14,881 bases of DNA from NCBI GenBank assembly GCA_003024985.2, contig PXIH01S0053059.1. One strand, given 5' to 3'. The position numbers were made by a program, and so were the translations under genes. This stretch comes from Euperipatoides rowelli (lineage: Eukaryota; Onychophora; Udeonychophora; Euonychophora; Peripatopsidae). A model generated the notes under the pieces. That model saw only the letters and a program-made list of their open reading frames with translations. It was not told where the DNA came from and ran no database searches. The number at the start of each line of letters is the position of its first letter. The stretch's first letter is position 1. Positions 1-8,577 of this stretch are shown here, piece by piece.

Positions 1-424
1 CTTGACTACAACACAGATATTTTGTAATTTAGCAACTTTAATACAGGTTTTATTAAAGTAGTCTAAAATGTAAATAAACCCTAACAAAACCAAGGTCTTA
101 TATTCCACTAATAAAATAAAATAGGCTATTTTACAAAGTACAGGTACCGGTACTTTAAAAAACATCTCTATTAAATTTAAATTACCTGATTGTTGCAAAA
201 TGAAGAAAAATGGAACCAGCTAATGATCGTTTTCTTTGTTTTTTTTTGGTTTTTTTAGTATTTATTTACCCTACAAAATATTTAGATGATTTTTATCATT
301 TCAAATAAAATATATTTTAAAATTAGCAAATCATATTATGTATTGTAAAAGAAAAATAAATTATCTGTTGTTTACATTGAATATTAAAGTATTTCAATGT
401 TGATCTTTACTACTATTGTTTTAG
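1..424. other. AT-rich non-coding flank, probably intron
   Basis: No coding frame, RNA gene or mobile-element end was recognised here. The stretch is strongly AT-rich with T runs (around 234-255). Its last 20 or so bases are pyrimidine-rich and end in TTTTAG at 419-424, which reads as a 3' splice acceptor for the exon candidate that follows. Confidence 0.4.
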
Positions 425-471
425 GTGGCTGTTCACCCCCTGTCATCCCATGTTTACAGAGGATGTATCCA
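425..471 (+). CDS. Candidate internal coding exon 1 (47 nt), unknown host gene
   Basis: The segment is preceded by a T-rich acceptor ending TTTTAG and followed by a strong donor, GTAAGTATT, starting at 472. It is about half GC while its flanks are near 25%. All three frames are open over 47 nt, so the sequence alone does not fix the frame. Frame 1 reads VAVHPLSSHVYRGCI and leaves CA; this joins in phase to exon candidate 2 if that begins at 5099. Frame 2 reads WLFTPCHPMFTEDVS and leaves one A; this joins in phase if exon 2 begins at 5092. I do not recognise the protein in either frame. It could be a chance pairing of splice-like signals, but the donor strength and local base composition favour a real exon. 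Confidence 0.42.
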
Positions 472-819
472 GTAAGTATTATTTTGTGATTTTTGTTATT
501 TTTAAATTTGTTTTTTGTTAGAAAATTTGATCTGCTCTTAATAACAGTATGGTATTCATATACTGCAGGTTAAATTTTCCCTTCAACTAGAATTAATTTT
601 GTTTGTACCTTAGAGAGAAAAAAATAGCACACACTAATTCACTCTCAGCATATTAAATTTTTTGCTATAAATAAATAAAAAAGTACCTGAGGTGTTATAG
701 AGTTGCCTCATCCACTGTCATGATTGTAGAGGGAAAACTAGGAGAATTGAGACTTGATATTTGGATCATTATTTATACTATATAGATTCATAACACTGAC
801 ACATCCCATTAGGAGTGGG

Positions 820-1500
820 TGTTATTTAACATAACAGTCAAATTAACACTAGTTCGGAAATGTAACAATTCCAATAAATAACTGTTACCTGAAAAACCCT
901 GTTATAAAATAATAGGAAAATGGCGGCGGCTATTCTTGTCATCTGAAAATTTTTAAAGTAAATTGACTACGGTACAAAATTTCCATGTTTTCAATGTTAA
1001 CAAAAATCTACACAAAAAAAAAAAAAAATGCTGAGTTATTGTGAAAATCCACCTGAAATAGTAAAAAAATATAATAAATTTTCATTTAAATATTATCATT
1101 TATACAGTAATTGCTCCATTTGTAACCTAATGCTGGCCTAGTCCCTAACTCTTGTTCCAAAGCAACTAATCGTAAACTTTTTAAACCTGTTACAAGTAAT
1201 AGGTCTACTTGCATTATCATTGGCTGTTTTGTAACTGTTGGGCTAAACTGCTACATTAACAGGGTTACAGTACAGTTTATAGAGCTATATAAACTGTGGT
1301 TACAGTTTATAATAGTAAGCTCAGGAGCCACAGAATGACACTAATGTTGTAATGTTACCAGTAATAAGTCTACTCGCATTATCATCGGTTGTATTGAAAC
1401 AAGGTTATTTTGAAACAGTTATTTGGAACATGTTATAACATAAGAATTGGAACAGGTGGAACATTCTACCTAAAAGTAACAGTGTAGCCCATCACTACAT
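820..1500. repeat. Unclassified TGTTAC/GTAACA-rich repeat region
   Basis: This block holds about ten copies or near-copies of TGTTAC or its complement GTAACA in both orientations (for example near 862, 883, 1188, 1241, 1353 and 1478). It also has a long direct repeat and a hairpin around 1272-1297 (ACAGTTTA against TAAACTGT). The pattern resembles a decayed foldback or MITE-type element. I could not find matching terminal inverted repeats or a target duplication, so its edges and class are unknown. Confidence 0.35.
1188..1400 (+). repeat. Direct repeat pair, about 48 bp, spaced 165 bp
   Basis: Positions 1188-1235 and 1353-1400 are copies of one another. Both run TGTTAC, then AGTAATA, GTCTACT, GCATTATCAT and a GT-rich end, with roughly nine mismatches by eye. 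The copies lie in the same orientation at 165-bp spacing inside the TGTTAC-rich block. That suggests an old partial tandem duplication within a mobile element. Confidence 0.6.
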
Positions 1501-2625
1501 CCCATCAGTCAATATATTATATTTATAACATTTCAGGGTTATCTAAGAATGAAGATTGATAATGTGCTAAAGTTTATGATAATATTTTACATAAAGTGAA
1601 GATGTTCACAGCATATGACTAAAATAATCTATTGTGTCTGCTAAGAATTCAATAACTGTCTAATATATTTAATATTGTAATATATTTATTATGAAATGGC
1701 ATTGTATATTTTAAGTTACTGGCATATCTAATGGATTACAGCTTAATCATAATGATTTAAGTAATTACTGTTGTATCCTGGTTTGGTTATAAAATTTCAA
1801 AAATTTTGAATTTTTCTAATTTTGTCTCAATCCTTATACTTTAGGTTTTGTCATGAGGAAAAATAATTTCATTGACCTTGAATCGGATGATCTTCTTACA
1901 GCCTATGCTAATCCTTTTATTATTCCTATTCTTGGAATACAGAAATAGGACTCAAATCGAACACTTCAGTAACCCATTTTGAAACTGGTTGAGTTGCATG
2001 GGATTAACATGTACTCTTCTGATGCTCCAAGTCATTAATATCAGATTTCAAGAATATTAACTTTTTACAGCTTTACAATTCAGAAAAAAAATATGAAATT
2101 AAAATAGTTTATTACACTCTAATAGTCCAATAAAATGGATTTAAATTAGTTTTAGCATGCACAGTATTTGTAAAAGTACCTGCATCTTAAAACTCTAAAT
2201 CAGTGTTTCTTAAACTGGGTGTTGTGACCCTTGGGGTTCATAGCAGTGATTGAAGGGGATCACGAGCTTGAGAAAAAAAAAAATAGAATTTTTCCTTTGA
2301 AGCTTAAAGATACTATTAGTAAACACATTATTATAGAATTGAAGCAAGCTACGTAGATTTTTTTTCTATTTGCTTAAATATAAAATGAATTTAAAATGAT
2401 TCCAATTAATTGTTTTTTTGCCCCGAGTAATAATTAGCTATCATTATCTAGCATTTTAGCTTTTGAATAGCAGACTCAGTGACCACCTGAAAGCATTTTC
2501 AATTTTTGCATGCAATATTAAGATATTGCCATTGTTTTCTTAATCAATTGGATGGTGAATTCCACCTATAATAATATAAAGAAGAAAAAAATAAGCCACT
2601 TCTATAAATTAATAGGATAAATTAT

Positions 2626-2715
2626 TAGTCAAAGTTAATAAAGCCTCTAATTTTCTTTTAAATTCATTAATTAATCAATTTATAAGAAAACTAGAGGCTT
2701 TATTTAATTTGACTA
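2626..2715. repeat. Long imperfect hairpin inside the hAT element
   Basis: The left arm runs TAGTCAAA, TTAATAAAGCCTCTA and ATTTTCTT. The right arm is its near-complement AAGAAAA, TAGAGGCTTTATTTAA and TTTGACTA, with arms of about 32 nt and a few mismatches around an ATTAATTAAT centre. It would fold into a strong cruciform or RNA hairpin. Confidence 0.85.
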
Positions 2716-2742
2716 TTTACAGTAGTAGCATATTTTTTAAAA

Positions 2743-2862
2743 AAGCGTGAGGGGGAGGGGGGGATTTAAAAAATATATTATTAATCATTAATATATTTTT
2801 TAAATTTCTGCCCTCCCCCCTTCCTGTTTGAAAAAATATTGTTGGGGGGAGGGGTCACGCTT
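2743..2862. repeat. Nested G-run/C-run hairpin inside the hAT element
   Basis: An outer pair AAGCGTGA (2743-2750) and TCACGCTT (2855-2862) is perfect. Inside it, a G-rich run at 2749-2763 faces a C-rich run at 2811-2824. The core is a perfect 17-bp pair, ATTTAAAAAATATATTA (2764-2780) against its complement (2789-2805), with an 8-nt loop. A second G run lies at 2844-2854. Confidence 0.85.
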
Positions 2863-3184
2863 GGGTCATTTTAACAATTAAGAGGTGTTAGGGGGTGCCA
2901 GCTGCCAAATATTTGAGAACCACTGCTCTAAATATTTGAAAAAAAATCTGAATATTCATCTCCTTATTCTTTAATTTTATGTTTAAATATTAGCTAAATC
3001 CCAGATTTAAACTTTTTTTTAATATATATTATACTGTATATAAAAGGATTAAATACCTTATAGAAACAATTATATTTTTTATCTTTTTATTATAAATATT
3101 AAGAAAGCTTAAAAAAAAATCTGTTTACAAAAAGTTGTTGTAATACTATTTCGTTTTCAGTTCCCATGCTAGAAATATAGTATA

Positions 3185-3818
3185 TACAGTGTGTCCAAGA
3201 ATTATCTTTATGATAATGATGTAATGTAACTCATGAACCAAAAGTCGTAACCACAAAGCGTTTGCTGCAATTTATCAACTAAAGTATTTTGTTGTTCAAT
3301 AGATGGCGCCACAAAAAAAAGCACAATGTGTGCTGTTGTTGGCAAAATATCTCCTGTAACTGTCCAACATAAATATTGAACAGCCTATGGGTAAGAATTA
3401 CCGAGTATACCTACAATCCATGCATGGATGAATAAGTTAAGGAGACTGGAAGTGTACTGCAGGTTAAAGGTCAAAGTCATCATTCAATATCACCCAACAC
3501 TGTGGAGTGTGTATGGATATTTCAACATAGTCCACAGAAATCGATAAAGAATGATGCACACCAGATACAGTTACCAAAGACGACTTCACAAGTTATTCAC
3601 CTAAGGTTATGATTGAGAGCCTACAAAGTTCAAATTTATTTTTTCCTTGATGTGCTGCATGCAACAATAGGAACATGTAGAGACCTACTTACTAATGACT
3701 CATAAAAAACATATTGAATTGATAAACAAATGGTAGCCAATCATTTGTGGATACAACTTGGTTCTTGAGTTACAGTATATTAAATTATCATCATAATGGT
3801 AATTTTGGACACCTTGTA
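3185..3818 (+). mobile_element. Deleted Tc1/mariner-superfamily element (634 bp)
   Basis: The left end TACAGTGTGTCCAAGAATTA and the complement of the right end TACAAGGTGTCCAAAATTAC are imperfect terminal inverted repeats. The similarity continues inward to CTCATGAACC at about 3239 and GGTTCTTGAG at 3760, giving repeats of roughly 55-60 bp. Both ends are flanked by the dinucleotide TA (3183-3184 and 3819-3820), the Tc1/mariner target. The interior carries the N-terminal half of a transposase but not the DDE catalytic half, so this is an internally deleted, non-autonomous copy. Confidence 0.85.
3303..3642 (+). pseudogene. Tc1/mariner (IS630-type) transposase, N-terminal remnant
   Basis: Decayed transposase, nuclear DNA cut-and-paste enzyme in its intact form. 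It opens with MAPQKKAQCVLLLAK at 3303, which resembles the start of the arthropod IS630/Tc1-type transposases, and meets a TAA after 18 codons. Further on, in other frames, lie ETGSVLQ-like sequence near 3445 and then SPNTVECVWIFQHSPQKSIK, LPKTTSQVIH and LRAYKVQIY at 3490-3642. These correspond to the paired helix-turn-helix DNA-binding region (the VE-VR-F-RSP-KS and LP-TTV--V blocks). One in-frame TGA falls between RL and LRAY. No DDE catalytic region follows; the remaining 170 bp leads straight into the right terminal repeat. The identification rests on motif recognition from memory, not on a search. Confidence 0.75.
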
Positions 3819-3820
3819 TA

Positions 3821-5098
3821 TTTTTACTATTACTCTACAGTTTATTTACATTCCAAAATAAAGATTATACTGTGCTACTCCATATTAGAATATACTTAAC
3901 ATCCTGTACTTTTTTTATGGGATTGGTGGAGGGGGATAAGTAAAGATAGTGTAAAAGTTCACCAAATAGTTTGCTATTACACCTAGTTATTTCTGAAATG
4001 CTATACAACAATCATTTTTCTAATATGGTTTTTAAGTACATCCTATTTACTGTATATCAGGATTACATATCTAGATCAAAGTAGAGTAAAAAGTTTATTA
4101 AAAATGGCCACCAAAATGAGATTTTTGTATACCGTATTAATATTTCATAAAATATAATTCTCAGACTGATAAATTAAAGAAAATAATGAATTGTTTCAAA
4201 TACCGTAGTTAACTTAAAAGTACCGTATTTTCTCATTTATTCTCTGATTAGGTTGCGTTTATGAAATGTGCAAAAAAAAAAATCAAACTGTGTGTATATA
4301 TACATTCCAAACAAATCAGCTAGATTTGTTTGTGATGTCAAATGATTTCAGCCATATTTATTACAGGTTGAAATGTTTATTATTTAATACCAAGTTTCCA
4401 AGTTCTTGTATTTATTTTTTTCACTACTACTGATAAGATAGTTTTATTTATTGTGAAAGTATAAAAATTTTTGATTTATGATTGCCTTGGTGTTTATTAC
4501 CATTGATTTATTATTACCAATACTCGAATTGCCATAAATTCAGTGCCAATTACAATATTATTCAATTTATAGTGTCATTTTACAATAATAATATTCTTTA
4601 TTTTCATATTTATGTTTATTCATTTTTATAACATTTTTGGCCTGATTATTCGAGACTAATAATATTGATTCAATGTTCATGTTTATTATTCATAACTATT
4701 ACTAATATTTATTCATACATATTTACATGTTATTTAATTATATTCATTGTAATTCATGTTTGTTTATGTACTCACATTATACTGTTGTGAAATTTGCTTT
4801 GTATATGATAAGTAGGAATTTTATCCAAAGACTGTAGGGTGAATGTTTATGCTTATTAGCCTATAATGGGCCACACTCAAAAAGGCTTAAGAATTACTGG
4901 TTAAAAGCCTATTATTTTATTGTCTTATTGCATTATTCCATATATCAGTTTAAATTTAAAAAAAATGAATGGAAATATTCTAAATAAAGATGTTAAAGAT
5001 TATATGCAGCTTTCTTAAATTGATGATTCAAAACCTATTTCCTTTATCCATTATTTATATTGATTGTGGGGGCCATTAAATGGCCACCAAGGTTTTAG
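3821..5098. other. Very AT-rich intron-like stretch
   Basis: No gene was found. The segment is dominated by TTTATT and ATAATA-type sequence. It contains a perfect 10-bp inverted repeat CAAACAAATC/GATTTGTTTG with a 5-nt loop at 4308-4332. Several TACCGTA motifs (around 4130, 4201 and 4222) may be scraps of repeats but have no pairing ends. A hAT-like end at 4865-4901 is listed separately. Confidence 0.4.
4865..4901 (-). mobile_element. Possible solitary hAT right end
   Basis: On the complement this reads CAGTAATTCTTAAGCC followed by TTTTTGAGTGTGGCCCATTA. That pattern (CAGT-ATTCT-AA-CCTTTTTGAGTGTGGCCCA) is typical of the end of hAT-derived repeats. No partner end or matching 8-bp duplication was found to the left, so it may be a fragment or a coincidence. 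Confidence 0.33.
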
Positions 5099-5186
5099 TT
5101 CCTCTCCCATAAACAATATTGGGATGGTAGCTGAAGTAAAAAAAGATATGGAATTAAAAATAATGAAGTACGATCTGGCAGAATTG
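5099..5186 (+). CDS. Candidate internal coding exon 2 (88 nt), unknown host gene
   Basis: The segment follows GGTTTTAG at 5091-5098 and ends at a GTAATT donor at 5187. Only one of the three frames is open. It contains NIGMVAEVKKDMELK then IMKYDLAEL, a charged and probably helical stretch, and ends exactly on a codon boundary. Exon candidate 3 begins on a codon boundary in its only open frame, so the two would join in phase. The acceptor is the weak point: the polypyrimidine stretch (5035-5062) is some 30 nt upstream, and CAAG at 5088-5091 is an alternative acceptor that would start the exon at 5092. The frame stays open upstream to a TGA at 5061. The protein is not recognised. It could be a chance open frame. 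Confidence 0.4.
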
Positions 5187-5464
5187 GTAATTATTCTCAT
5201 CAATATTCATATAAGGCTTGTAAATTATTATGCAAAATTCTATAAGATTTTAAACCATATTTATTTAATATTTTTTTTAAAAATAGTAGACTTAGTCTCG
5301 TATTATACTCTCACACTTTGGTCTTAATAGCTTAAGTCATATGGTTTACTTATCTCCACATTTTTTATTTCAAATTATATATTCTGTGAAGCGGAAGGGA
5401 GTTAGAATATGTTTATATTTTTATTTATGTTTTTAGTGGTGTGAAGAATGATAATAACTATATA
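5187..5464. other. Intron-like sequence left of the copia insertion
   Basis: AT-rich sequence without a gene. It ends in CTATATAAGAAT, whose last five bases are duplicated beyond the far end of the copia element at 12717-12721. This is therefore the left half of the original insertion site, which continued as TACTGTATTTTATTT from 12722. Confidence 0.6.
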
Positions 5465-5469
5465 AGAAT
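5465..5469. repeat. Target-site duplication AGAAT, left copy
   Basis: AGAAT lies directly before the 5' LTR and is repeated directly after the 3' LTR at 12717-12721. Five base pairs is the usual Ty1/copia duplication length. The flank match can be stretched to ATAAGAATTA only if the shared LTR termini are ignored. Confidence 0.8.
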
Positions 5470-5534
5470 TATTAGAATGAAATGCATGAATCAAGGAGAT
5501 GCTAAGCCTTATTCCTAGCCAACACTGCAAGAAC

Positions 5535-5542
5535 ATATAAAA
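5535..5542 (+). promoter_or_regulatory. TATA-like box in the 5' LTR
   Basis: ATATAAAA, kept identical in the 3' LTR at 12361-12368. It is about 65 bp from the LTR start, with a CAACACAC stretch roughly 30 bp downstream as a possible transcription start. It would drive the retrotransposon transcript; whether it is active here is unknown. Confidence 0.5.
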
Positions 5543-5804
5543 CCAGAGATCTCCTTTTGCAACACACAACAATGAGTTAAACACTCGTGCCGTCTCTTAG
5601 TTGATGTGACGTAATATATTATTATATTCCCATGTTCTATATATTAAAAAGATGAACTCTATGCAGCTTTGATGACGATTGAAGTGTAAAGAATTATGAA
5701 TATATAGAGCCTTGGCGAGCCAGAGATGTATGTAAATATAATCTACTTCAGAACATTAAGTTATGTTGTTATTATTTGTATTATCATTATCGTTTAGAGT
5801 GCTG

Positions 5805-5810
5805 AATAAA
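5805..5810 (+). promoter_or_regulatory. AATAAA polyadenylation signal in the 5' LTR
   Basis: AATAAA in TGAATAAATG, matched in the 3' LTR at 12628-12633, where it would end the element's transcript. The hexamer is canonical and well conserved between LTRs. Confidence 0.5.
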
Positions 5811-5889
5811 TGTTAAGTTGAACTTTTCGTCTAACTCGAATACTTATCACTTAGTGGCAACACATCATCTCCACACCACAATTCTAAGA

Positions 5890-5903
5890 GATTATGGGCC
5901 CAG
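5890..5903 (+). other. Primer-binding site: internal initiator-Met tRNA type
   Basis: GATTATGGGCCCAG starts at the base after the 5' LTR. TTATGGGCCCAG is complementary to the anticodon-stem region of eukaryotic initiator tRNA-Met (CTGGGCCCATAA), not to a tRNA 3' end. Half-tRNA priming of this kind is known for Drosophila copia. The second base (A) differs from the GG seen in the inner element at 9794. Confidence 0.88.
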
Positions 5904-6321
5904 GAGCCCACTAGGAATAGGTATCTTAAAAAGGAGATAAAAGATAAATAGCAAAGAACAAATACTTTCCTTTTAATATCTATGAATGCTTTTTAAGAAC
6001 CGACTTAATTCGAACATTTGAAAAAAGAAAAGAAAATTTTCTCGCTGAGAATAATCTTAACAATAGACATTTATTGTATTAAACTTTAACAAACAATAAT
6101 AATTAATTGAAATAAAAGGAAAAAGAAGTGTATAAGCATAAATTATTTGTGTATGGACATATACTATATATAAATAGGTACACAAGTGCACAAATCAATA
6201 CAAACAAGTAACTATCTACTAATATATATATATATATATATATATAGTAGGTGCACGCCTGGACCAACTACCGCCAACAGCATAAGTGTACAAAATTTTC
6301 TCGAAGTGTCACTACAAGGCG
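5904..6321 (+). other. Leader between primer site and gag
   Basis: About 420 bp without coding signal, long for a copia leader and more AT-rich than the rest of the outer element. It holds a purine-rich run at 6021-6037 and a TA dinucleotide repeat at 6222-6246. An old small insertion may lie here, but no ends or duplication were found. Confidence 0.4.
6222..6246. repeat. (TA)n microsatellite
   Basis: About 12 uninterrupted TA units. It is bracketed by CTACT on the left and AGTAG on the right, so the whole block is palindromic. Confidence 0.95.
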
Positions 6322-7088
6322 ATGATTTTAAGGTCACCAGACTAAACTCATAGAATTACCACACATGGGCTATACAGACCAACAGCACTGATCCACAAGA
6401 AGTGTTGGAGTGCAGTCCAACCTGGATTTGGAACACATGACAGAAGCAGAAAGGAACATAGATAAGGCATTAGCATTCCTATTTTTAGTAGTCGATGACA
6501 ATCAACTAAATGACATCAGTGAATGCAGCATCGCCAGAGAGGCATGGGAAACACTCGAGTATATACACACAAAATATGGGTTGCTCTATATCTTACAACT
6601 AACTAGAGAACTATTTAACACATATCATTAAGGAAAAAGAGACTATGAATGAGTACATGGGACGCATTACCCAGTACACCAAAAGTTGAGGAAATGCAGC
6701 TATGGATTGGAAAAGAGGCTAGCCCTGATAATGCTCCTATTACTACCCAAAAGTTACGAAGCATTAATACTACACCGAGAGCAGAAAGAAGAATCACTCA
6801 CCACAAAGGATGTAAAAACATACTTGCTCATAGAAGAGAAGAAACAGGCATAAAAAGTGAGAAGACAACCCATGAGGAAGTAAAAGCCCTACAAATCAGA
6901 GAGAAAAACCACAAAGATACAATAAAGTGGAAGCCAGAACAAGAAGACCTGAGTACACCCCAAGTTCACATGCAAGAAGATACACAGAGGCTCCCACCAA
7001 ATGGGTGAAATGCTTCTGTTGCAGAGAATTCAGCCATATAGCAAGATACTGTCCAAGTGAAGGTGAGCAAGAAACAACCAAAGGATGA
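6322..7088 (+). pseudogene. copia gag remnant (outer element)
   Basis: Encodes, when intact, the capsid/nucleocapsid protein that packages the retrotransposon RNA in cytoplasmic particles. The N-terminal gag block appears as RLNS, a TAG stop at 6351, then NYHTWAIQ (6354-6377). The middle block (about 6410-6628) has EAERNIDKALAFLFLVVDD and AREAWETLEYIHTKYG, the UBN2-type gag pattern. Then MNEYMGRITQYTK (from about 6643) and, after another frame change, LLLLPKSYEALILHREQKEE and VKTYLLIEEKK (about 6735-6845). A complete CX2CX4HX4C zinc knuckle, CFCCREFSHIARYC, lies at 7011-7052, followed by TGA at 7086. Blocks are spread over all three forward frames, so several indels have accumulated. Confidence 0.85.
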
Positions 7089-7450
7089 CCAGCCCCCAAG
7101 GCCAAGATGACCACAAACTAAGAGGAACACAGGAACCTGATGGCTAATGCAAATGCCAACCACAAGAGAGATGAAAACAATGATACCTGGTACCAGATAG
7201 TGGCACAATGGACCATATGACGTGTGCAAGATAATTTTGTAACTTTCAACCCTGCCTCATCCATTGTTGAGACGGCCATCAAGGGAAATCTTGAAGTAAA
7301 GTGAAAGGGCAAGGTCGTGATCTTCACCCACAAAGACAATGGAGGTCTCATCCTCGACTTGCATGAAGCACTCTATGTACCAGAGCTTGACGGCAACCTA
7401 CTATCCGTAGGGAGGATTGAAGAGAGGGAATGAGAAATAAAATTCTCAAG
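7089..7450 (+). pseudogene. copia aspartic protease remnant (outer element)
   Basis: The protease cuts the Gag-Pol polyprotein. The active-site motif is visible as PDSGTMDHMT, with D-S-G at 7196-7204, matching the copia DSG-DHM pattern. After a frame change comes FVTFNPASSIVE (about 7235-7270). The domain's end is marked by LHEALYVPELDGNLLSVGRI (about 7362-7421), the typical VLYVP-L--NLLSV block leading into the GAG-pre-integrase region. At least one stop (TGA near 7303) and a frameshift break it. Confidence 0.82.
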
Positions 7451-7507
7451 AGGAAGAGCATAGTCAGTGACAAACATGGTGAGACTTTACTCATAGTCTA
7501 AAGAAAC

Positions 7508-8577
7508 AATAAACTCTATGAAGTGAAGGTCAGAAGACCCAAGCAAAGGCCTGCAAGAGGCAAGAAGAAGAGTTGTGGCATAGAAGACTATGCCACCTAC
7601 ACCCAAAGCCAGACACGATAGACTCATACAGATTCTGCATAAAAGGTAAGATCAAGAGGAAGAAGTTCCCAAGATCGACGACCACCTGAGCAACCCAAGC
7701 ATTACAATTGATCCAAACAGACGTGGTTGGGCCCGTAACACCCACTTCAAGGGGAGGATCAAAATGGTTAGTAACTTTCATAGATGACTAAACACAATAC
7801 ATAACCGTATTTCATGAATCACAAGAACGAAGTCCTACAATGCTTCAAGACCTATCAGAAGGAGGCCGAGAGGCAACTCGAAAAAAGGATAAAAACGATA
7901 ATGATCGAGAATACATAAGCCAGGAATTCGACGAATACCTGTAACAACAGGGAAATTAACCATACCAAATAGTCCACAACAGAATGGAGTGGTGGAAAGG
8001 GCCAACCAAATGTTCATGGACATAACCAGATGCCTACTGATAGAATCAGGAGTACCACAAAACGTCTGGCCCGACTCATTACATACTGTCGCCCAAATCA
8101 AAAATAAGCACCCGTCACAGACAACAAATGACATACCACCTGAAGAACTGTGGACTGGGAGGAAGGCATGATTAGAGGCCCAAGGAGGACAAAGAAGATA
8201 GACCCCAAAGGGGAAGAATGTGTACTTGTTGGCTACCCGGAAGGATGCAAGGGCTACAAGATCTGGGATCAAGAAACTGGCCATATCTACATAAGCAGGG
8301 ATATAATATTTAAAGAAGACACCTTCCCATGCAGAGAGGACGAGTAGCCCCACATACCAAACAACCACATCATCAAGGACAAAGTACTAATACAATTTGG
8401 AATGGAAACAGAGGAACATGCACCAAATGACAACAATGTAATCCAAATTGACACTGAAACCAATGACAAAGGTCTATCGAAGCCAGATAATCAAAAGGTG
8501 ACCCAGAAAGAAATAAGCCCACTCATGTGATCGACCAGAGCTACATGGCCACAGGCCAAACAGAAGATGAGAAGAGC
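7508..8577 (+). pseudogene. copia integrase remnant (outer element)
   Basis: Integrase inserts the DNA copy into the host genome. NKLYEVK at 7508 marks the GAG-pre-integrase region. The core begins with IQTDVVGPVTPTSRGGSKW (catalytic D at 7720-7722), then TFIDD and a TAA in place of a conserved residue. The second acidic site corresponds to NDREYISQEFDEYL (about 7899-7940), where the usual DNG-EY has lost a codon. SPQQNGVVERANQ contains the third catalytic residue, E at 7995-7997. The C-terminal part gives KGEECVLVGYPEGCKGYKIWD and GHIYISRDIIFKED (8200-8319), the usual VGY-KGY-D-SRDV-F block. The linker then runs in frame up to the inner insertion at 8578. All three catalytic positions can be traced, but stops and frameshifts break the frame. 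Confidence 0.87.
8573..8577. repeat. Target-site duplication AGAGC of the inner insertion, left copy
   Basis: AGAGC here and at 10829-10833. Removing everything from 8578 to 10833 would leave one copy and keep the outer pol reading frame continuous from the integrase linker into RT, which supports these edges. A one-base shift is possible (GAGCA against GAGCC). Confidence 0.75.

Larger units (their letters stand above)
472..2192. other. Intron-like sequence, no gene seen
   Basis: After the donor at 472 the sequence is AT-rich with no sustained reading frame. A small open frame around 1846-1949 contains MRKNNFIDLESDDLLT and stops at a TAG near 1947. It follows a TTTAG acceptor-like site, but it has no recognisable homology and no clear donor. 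The 820-1500 repeat region is described separately. Nothing else was identified. Confidence 0.4.
2201..2925 (+). mobile_element. Non-autonomous hAT DNA transposon (725 bp)
   Basis: The element starts CAGTGTTTCTTAAACTGGGT and ends TTTGAGAACCACTG. The complement of that end is CAGTGGTTCTCAAA, so the terminal inverted repeats match at 12 of 14 bases in the usual hAT form CAGTG-TTCT-AAA. It is flanked by a perfect 8-bp target duplication CTCTAAAT at 2193-2200 and 2926-2933, the length expected for hAT. There is no transposase frame, so it would have been moved by an enzyme made elsewhere. The interior is dominated by two large palindromic blocks. The internal GTTGTGACCCTTGGGGTTC stretch next to the left end also resembles subterminal sequence of hAT-type repeats. 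Class assignment is firm; the family name is not known. Confidence 0.9.
5470..5889 (+). repeat. 5' LTR of the outer copia element (420 bp)
   Basis: It begins TATTAGAATG and ends CAATTCTAAGA. The termini are inverted repeats (TATTAGAAT against ATTCTAA-A), but TA and GA replace the usual TG and CA. A TATA-like ATATAAAA lies at 5535-5542 and an AATAAA at 5805-5810, giving a normal U3-R-U5 order. Compared with the 3' copy it has a 3-bp insertion (near 5570) and lacks 4 bp (near 5815). Confidence 0.92.

Noticed and set aside
1846-1949. Short frame with MRKNNFIDLESDDLLT after an acceptor-like TTTAG
   Set aside because: Considered as a terminal exon, but no homology, no polyadenylation signal close by and no phase support; mentioned only within the intron entry.
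4130-4230. Repeated TACCGTA motifs as ends of a DNA transposon
   Set aside because: No inverted partner with matching flanks could be found; spacing and orientation are inconsistent.
5402-5584. 60-codon open frame on the - strand
   Set aside because: It crosses the copia LTR edge at 5470, so it is a chance frame.
7835-8368. 177-codon open frame on the - strand
   Set aside because: Antisense to the copia integrase motifs; hydrophobic composition follows from the A-rich + strand.
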